Assembly: GCF_026213295.1 (NCBI RefSeq)
Contig: NC_079423.1
Location: 18,185,007 to 18,249,006 of the forward strand
Origin: Gadus chalcogrammus
Taxonomy: Eukaryota; Chordata; Actinopteri; Gadiformes; Gadidae
Direction of reading: 5' to 3'
Length of the DNA: 64,000 nt
The position numbers and the translations under genes were made by a program. Under the pieces are notes generated by a model. That model did no database searches. It saw only the letters and a list, made by a program, of their open reading frames with translations, and had not been told where the DNA came from. The stretch's first letter is position 1. The number at the start of each line of letters is the position of its first letter. Below are positions 43,801-64,000 of this stretch, piece after piece.

Positions 43801-46368
43801 TCAGTCAGGGACCACAACACCACCACCACCACCACCCCCACAGTCAGTCAGGGACCACAACACCACCACCACCACCCCACAGTCGGTCAGGGACCACAAC
43901 ACCACCACCACCACCCCCACCCCCACAGTCAGTCAGGGACCACAACACCACCACCACAGTCAGTCAGGACCACAACACCACCACCACCACCACCCCAGTC
44001 AGTCAGGGACCACACCACAACACCACCACCACCACACCACACCCCCACAGTCAGTCAGGGACCACAACACCACCACCACCACCCCCACAGTCAGTCAGGG
44101 ACCACAACACCACCACCACCACCCCCACCCCCACAGTCAGTCAGGGACCACAACACCACCACCACAGTCAGTCAGGACCACAACACCACCACCACCACCA
44201 CCACACCACCCCCACAGTCAGTCAGGGACCACAACACCACCCCCACAGTCAGTCAGGGACCACAACACCACCACCACCACACCACCCCCACAGTCAGTCA
44301 GGGACCACAACACCACCACACCACCCCCACAGTCAGTCAGGGACCACAACACCACCACCACCACCCCCACAGTCAGTCAGGGACCACACCACAACACCAC
44401 GACAACAGATAGCCAGGGACAACACCACCACAACACCACTCCCACAGATAGCCAGGGACAACACCACCCCCACAGATAGCCAGGGACAACACCACCACAA
44501 CACCACCCCCACAGATAGCCAGGGACAACACCACCCCCACAGATAGCCAGGGACAACACCACCACAACACCACCCCCACAGATAGCCAGGGACAACACCA
44601 CCACAACACCACCCCCACAGATAGCCAGGGACAACACCACCACAACACCACCCCCACAGATAGCCAGGGACAACACCACCCCCACAGATAGCCAGGGACA
44701 ACACCACCACAACACCACCCCCACAGATAGCCAGGGACAACACCACCCCCACAGATAGCCAGGGACAACACCACCCCCACAGATAGCCAGGGACAACACC
44801 ACCCCCACAGATAGCCAGGGACAACACCACCACAACACCACCCCCACAGATAGCCAGAGACAACACCACCACAACACCATCCCCACAGATAGCCAGGGAC
44901 AACACCACCACAACACCACCCCCACAGATAGCCAGGGACAACACCACCACAACACCACCCCCACTGGATGCTGAAGGCGGCCGTGTGTACCTTGACGCTG
45001 CACAGCCCCTTCTCGAAGAGGGACAGCATCTCCGACAGCTTGTTGTCCGAGTGCACGTCGTACACGGTGCAGCTTCGCTGCTGCAGCAGGCCGATGATGC
45101 ACTCGTTCTCAATCTGCTCGTGCATCTTGAACTCGTTGAAGGTGTCGCACAGCGAGCGCAGGAAGGACCGGAAGTCCTGGTTGTTGGAGAAGTTGGTCTT
45201 GGAAAGCTGTGGTGACGAGACGACAGACAGATGATGCAACATGTCAAAATGACAACGTGTCTACATTGTGGTCTTATCCTCAACCTGGGATAAGCAAACT
45301 GTAGCAGGCACCTCTTTTGATTCTGTTAAACTCATCTACATTTACATTCAGGGCGTTTATCAGACGCTTTTATCCAAAGCAAGTTACAATAATTGCATTT
45401 GTCAGAAGAAAGAGGAACAACAATTGACGCTGCCTGCCAGTATAGTAAGGATGTTTATAGAACCGAGTGCCAAGCACTAACAATAACTAGGTTAACCCAT
45501 TCCCCGTATTCAACACAGACAACTAGGATAAGATGCTACACAATGCTAAACACGTTTTTTAAGTGTTAGGACGTAAAATGTACATTAAGTGTATACATTA
45601 AGTGTACTCACTAATCTATCTAAAGGTCCCTAATAGTTAAAGTACGCATAGAGGTGTGCTTGTTCATAAAGCACCAGTGTGCTGGAGTAGTGTTATTATT
45701 ATGAACATGAGAGCCAAGACCATCACAATGATCCCACTTCCTGTTGAGACGACAGAGTTTCCTGTTTACCAGGAACACATTTCCAGGTAACTTTGCATCA
45801 TATACAAGGTTTGGTTTCACATTCGGTCCAGAGTCGGAGGTAGTTCAAGTTAGAGGCTAAAGAGTTAGAGAGTTGGAGGATAAGAGTTTAAAGAGTAACA
45901 GAGTGAACACTTGCATCATGTTCCACAGCAAGCGCAGTGGCTACATGCAGAGGCTATCTACATATATAACTAGCTACTATAACCAGCTAGCCTTGGCTAA
46001 CTCTCTAGCCTCGGCTCACTGAGGCCAGCCTGCTCCTTTGTTGACATGTCACTCAGATGACGTATTCTAATGCGACACATGTCTCTCCAGTCCGTCAAAC
46101 TGGGATTATTCAAGGTTTTAAACACGTCCTTGTCCTGCGGAACTAACAACTAGTTAGTCTAACTTGTTGTTGTTTACTGCAGCTAGCTTCCCCCTCCTAG
46201 CAGCCCCCCTGTAGCTATCGCTGACAACAGGCCCCAAATCGAGGCCTCGGCGCCGCGTCAAGACCTCCCCCGTACCCACAGCACCTTGTCGCAGTAGAGT
46301 CCGACCAGCTGCTTCATCCGCCAGTGCGGCCCGGTGAACACGTCCACCTCGTCCGGGAACGGAGCCAT
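37950..46368 (-). CDS. fbxl5: fbxl5, complete, 11 exons: iron-sensing F-box protein
   Basis: FBXL5 is the substrate receptor of an SCF ubiquitin ligase that degrades IRP2 (and IRP1) when iron and oxygen are plentiful. Exon count (11) matches what I know of human, and all phases agree. Length is 721 residues against 691 in human. The order is hemerythrin-like domain, linker, F-box, leucine-rich repeats, C-terminal Fe-S cysteines. The extra 30 residues come mainly from an in-frame linker duplication and an acidic repeat before the F-box. The gene is tail-to-tail with cc2d2a and head-to-head with nek1 (start codons 1572 bases apart). The block entries list the exons. Confidence 0.95.
38155..38518 (-). 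repeat. 19-20 bp minisatellite in the last fbxl5 intron
   Basis: About 18 copies of ctctaaagcctggtttagac, ending at the exon 10 donor. Confidence 0.9.
39159..39827. mobile_element. Non-autonomous DNA element with 8-bp target duplication (fbxl5 intron 9)
   Basis: A 669-bp element with inverted ends tagggatgtcccgatcc, flanked by identical tcccatac (39151-39158 and 39828-39835). Both ends are rich in atcggtatcgg-type subterminal repeats. No transposase. hAT-like by target length. Confidence 0.9.
40935..42872 (-). CDS. fbxl5: fbxl5 exons 4-7: linker, F-box and start of repeats
   Basis: Exons: 42641-42872, 41832-42104, 41151-41276, 40935-41074 (residues 133-389). Exon 4 carries a 36-bp in-frame duplication ([12 protein letters not shown]). 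Exon 5 starts with an acidic DPDQKEP repeat, then the F-box ([34 protein letters not shown]) that binds SKP1. Exon 6 has [20 protein letters not shown]. The exon 4 donor (gtccgt) is weak but is the only one that keeps phase 1. Confidence 0.88.
41385..41828 (-). repeat. 10-bp minisatellite at the fbxl5 exon 5 donor
   Basis: About 44 copies of ccagtctggg with a/t/g variants, starting directly after the exon 5 donor on the sense strand. Confidence 0.93.
42205..42625 (-). repeat. Minisatellite gtcagaggggtgtggctaaa in fbxl5 intron 4
   Basis: Units of 17-33 bp made of gtcagaggggtgt and ggctaaaggggtgtg, with one larger block repeated. Confidence 0.9.
42684..42755 (-). repeat. fbxl5: 36-bp coding duplication in fbxl5 exon 4
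   Basis: Two 36-bp copies (42684-42719 and 42720-42755) encode [16 protein letters not shown] repeats. Human has one copy. Confidence 0.9.
42930..43370 (-). repeat. Minisatellite agtctacagtgtaactaat in fbxl5 intron 3
   Basis: Mixed 20-50 bp units of acagtgtaactgtaacagtc and taatagtctacagtgtaa. Confidence 0.9.
43380..46368 (-). CDS. fbxl5: fbxl5 exons 1-3: hemerythrin-like iron sensor
   Basis: Exons: 46285-46368, 44991-45206, 43380-43475 (residues 1-132). All known di-iron ligands are present at the human positions: His15 (TGPHW), His57, Glu58 and Glu61 (KMHEQIE), His80 (DVHSDN), His126 and Glu130 (LPHMKEEEE). The domain folds when iron is bound and unfolds, marking the protein for decay, when iron is low. 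Confidence 0.95.
43490..44965 (-). repeat. Two adjoining minisatellites filling fbxl5 intron 2
   Basis: 43490-44395: cagtcagtcagggaccacaa followed by caccacc runs. 44400-44965: cagatagccagggacaacac followed by caccacaacacc. They share a gggacaacaccacc-like core, and together they occupy nearly the whole intron. Confidence 0.95.
45335..45555 (-). mobile_element. Teleost SINE/LINE-tail element (fbxl5 intron 1)
   Basis: Same family as 20345: cagggcgtttatcagacgct, gagtgccaagcactaacaat, ctaggttaacccattccccg. Confidence 0.78.
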
Positions 46369-46962
46369 CTTCGCCCACAGGAGCGCCGCGTCTTCGCTTC
46401 TCTACTGCGTTGCAACGCGAGCTGACGTAAACATGCTCGGTGACGCGAGCTGACGTAATGCGACGGACCATCACGTGATCGCTTGAATCCGTTCGTTTAT
46501 CACGTGACTCACGGTTCATTAATTTATATTTATTTTAACTTAAACATACGTGCTTTATTTCGATGAACACTTAAATCCTTTTTTGGATAGTGGCGACATA
46601 AAACGGTAAGGAAACATACATTAAATTAATGTATTTTTTTACTTGTTAACAGTACGGTAATTTAGGTAATAAAGCCGCAGAGATTCATATATATAATTAT
46701 GTTATATGGTATATCTGAATTAACCTCACGGGTACCCCTTAATCATTATTTAATAAATTAATCCATTCGTTTCCTCCCGCTTTCCGTTGCTAAGGAAGAA
46801 GTTCTAAAAGAGGGGGCGGAAACTAATCCTCCTCAGCGGTGAAGGACAGCTCTATCGTCCAATCAGCTACCAGGAGTTCACCGGGGGTGGCCAATCACAA
46901 TCAAGCAAAGGGCTCATCGTACGTAGTCGGACGGAGAGTCAGAACCAGGACGGAGGCAGCAG
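46369..46962. promoter_or_regulatory. Divergent fbxl5-nek1 promoter region
   Basis: Visible motifs: two CRE-like TGACGTAA (46423-46430, 46451-46458) within a duplicated cgcgagctgacgtaa; two CACGTG E-boxes in an atcacgtga(t/c) context (46472-46477, 46501-46506); and two CCAAT boxes (46859-46863, 46891-46895). The first four lie on the fbxl5 side and the CCAAT pair on the nek1 side. No TATA box. Confidence 0.6.
46910..46962 (+). other. nek1: Probable nek1 5' untranslated exon
   Basis: Sequence just downstream of two CCAAT boxes ends at a strong donor (ggcagcag followed by gtaagc). The next acceptor-like site before the nek1 ATG is at 47880-47881. The transcript start is inferred, not seen. Confidence 0.5.
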
Positions 46963-47124
46963 GTAAGCACCCTCTAAAGTCCCCCACAGACGGTGGGTTG
47001 TGTCGATTTTGTGTTGTGCTGTGTTGTTGTAAGCGAGTTGTGCAGCAAGGCACTGCGGGAGGTGATGTGTGTGTGTGTTTGTGTCTGTGTCTGTGTCTGT
47101 GTGTGTGTGGTTGGGATGCTCCAA

Positions 47125-47252
<128 letters not shown>

Positions 47253-47534
47253 GGAAGGTAATGTGTGTGTGTGTGTTGGACTATAGTTTGTGAACGTGTG
47301 TGTGTTGGACTATAGTATGTGTGTGTGTTGGAAGGTAATGTGTGTGTGTGTTGGACTATAGTGTGTGAATGTGTGTGTGTTGGACTGTAGTGTTGAGGTG
47401 TGTTAGTATTAAAACACACCTTTTCATGAGGAACCCCAGTGGTGGCCGTCCTCCCCTTCTCCTCCCGCTCTGTGAGGTCCAGGTCGCTGCAGTAATTAAC
47501 CACGTCGCTTGATGAGAGTATTGTGATGTAGTGA

Positions 47535-47785
47535 GGGCGGCGTGTGGCTCAGGAGGCAGGTGGCCGGTAACCCGTAGGTTGCTGGTTCGATCCCCGGCTC
47601 CTCCTAGAGGGTGGAGGTGTCCCTGAGCGAGACGCCTCCCCCTGACTGCTCCTGACCAGCTGGCTGTCGCCCTGCGGGGCTGACTCCGCCGTCGGGGGGT
47701 GAATGTGTGAATGAACGGTTGCATGCAAGTCGCTTTGGATAAAAGCGTCAGCAAAATGCCCTGAAGGTAAACATAAATGAAGGCA
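47535..47785 (+). mobile_element. tRNA-derived teleost SINE, near full length (copy B)
   Basis: B-box ggttcgatccccgg, body gagacgcctcccc and ctggctgtcgccctgcgggg, tail gtcgctttggataaaagcgt. Best-preserved copy in the window. Confidence 0.88.
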
Positions 47786-47940
47786 GACTGTCCTGCTGTC
47801 CTGCTGTCCAGGGGGGCTGGAGGTGGAGCTGCTGAAGTGTTCTGGGGGGTTTGAGTGCCTTATATTCCAGTTGTGTTTCAGGTGTTTCTTGTCTGATCCT
47901 TTCTAAGTTCCTGCGATGAGGAGACGGTCGTCACGGTGAC

Positions 47941-63535
<15,595 letters not shown>

Positions 63536-63536
63536 G

Positions 63537-64000
63537 TACCCCCAGAACATGATGTATAGACCCCCCCCACACTAATGTATAGACCCCCCCAACACTAAAG
63601 TATAGACCCCCCCCACACTAATGTATAGACCCCCTAGAACATGATGTATAGACCCCCTAGAACATGATGTATAGACCCCCTAGAACATGATGTATAGACC
63701 CCCTAGAACATGATGTATAGACCCCCTAGAACATGATGTATAGACCCCCCCAACACTAATGTATAGACCCCCCCAACACTAATGTATAGACCCCCTAGAA
63801 CATGATGTATAGACCCCCTAGAACATGATGTATAGACCCCCTAGAACATGATGTATAGACCCCCCCAACACTAATGTATAGACCCCCTAGAACATGATGT
63901 ATAGACCCCCCAACACTAATGTATAGACCCCCCCAACACTAATGTATAGACCCCCTAGAACATGATGTATAGACCCCCTAGAACATGATGTATAGACCCC
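63537..64000 (+). repeat. Minisatellite ccctagaacatgatgtatag (nek1 intron 24), runs off the window
   Basis: About 23 units of 21-23 bp (gaacatgatgtatagacccc and aacactaatgtatagacccc), starting at the exon 24 donor (gtacccccagaacatgatgt). Confidence 0.93.

Noticed and set aside
43467..45283. Long frames on both strands in fbxl5 intron 2
   Set aside because: They come from the caccacaacacc arrays; only 44991-45206 and 43380-43475 are coding exons.

Overview
The window is nuclear DNA from a teleost fish. It contains the 3' or 5' parts, or all, of six vertebrate genes with GT-AG introns, and it is packed with microsatellites, minisatellites and fish-type SINE and hAT elements. The extreme density of (TG)n, (CT)n and tandem arrays, reaching into almost every intron, resembles cod-like (gadiform) genomes, but the order is an inference. 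No operon, CRISPR array or bacterial feature is present. A 100-base N run at 33901-34000 is an assembly gap, so the two halves may not be contiguous.

Layout. 1-1809: first coding exon of a type II cadherin (best match cdh24, minus strand), partial at the left edge. 1810-9146: intergenic, mostly repeats, one SINE and a probable MITE. 9147-10391: psmb11 (thymoproteasome beta5t), single exon, minus strand. 11609-33135: a complete 24-exon sel1l3-like gene on the plus strand, rebuilt with every splice phase agreeing (1091 residues). 34534-36405: last two coding exons of cc2d2a (plus), upstream exons lost at the gap. 37950-46368: complete 11-exon fbxl5 (minus, 721 residues), tail-to-tail with cc2d2a. 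47941-63535: 24 coding exons of nek1 (plus, about 825 residues), head-to-head with fbxl5 and running off the right edge.

The genes do not form one pathway. psmb11 makes the cortical thymus proteasome; fbxl5 is the iron-sensing substrate receptor of an SCF ligase; cc2d2a and nek1 both act at the cilium; sel1l3 is a membrane protein with Sel1 repeats. psmb11 with cdh24, and cc2d2a with fbxl5, are neighbours in other vertebrates, which supports the calls.

The most unusual signal is in the introns. Many tandem arrays start at a 5' splice site or end at a 3' splice site, and several have amplified the splice site itself. Clear cases are about fifteen copies of the nek1 exon 8 donor junction, a run of acceptor-like units before sel1l3 exon 18, a duplicated decoy acceptor before nek1 exon 22, and three nek1 acceptors preceded by about 60 TG repeats with almost no pyrimidine tract. 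One 41-bp minisatellite family also occupies introns of three different genes.
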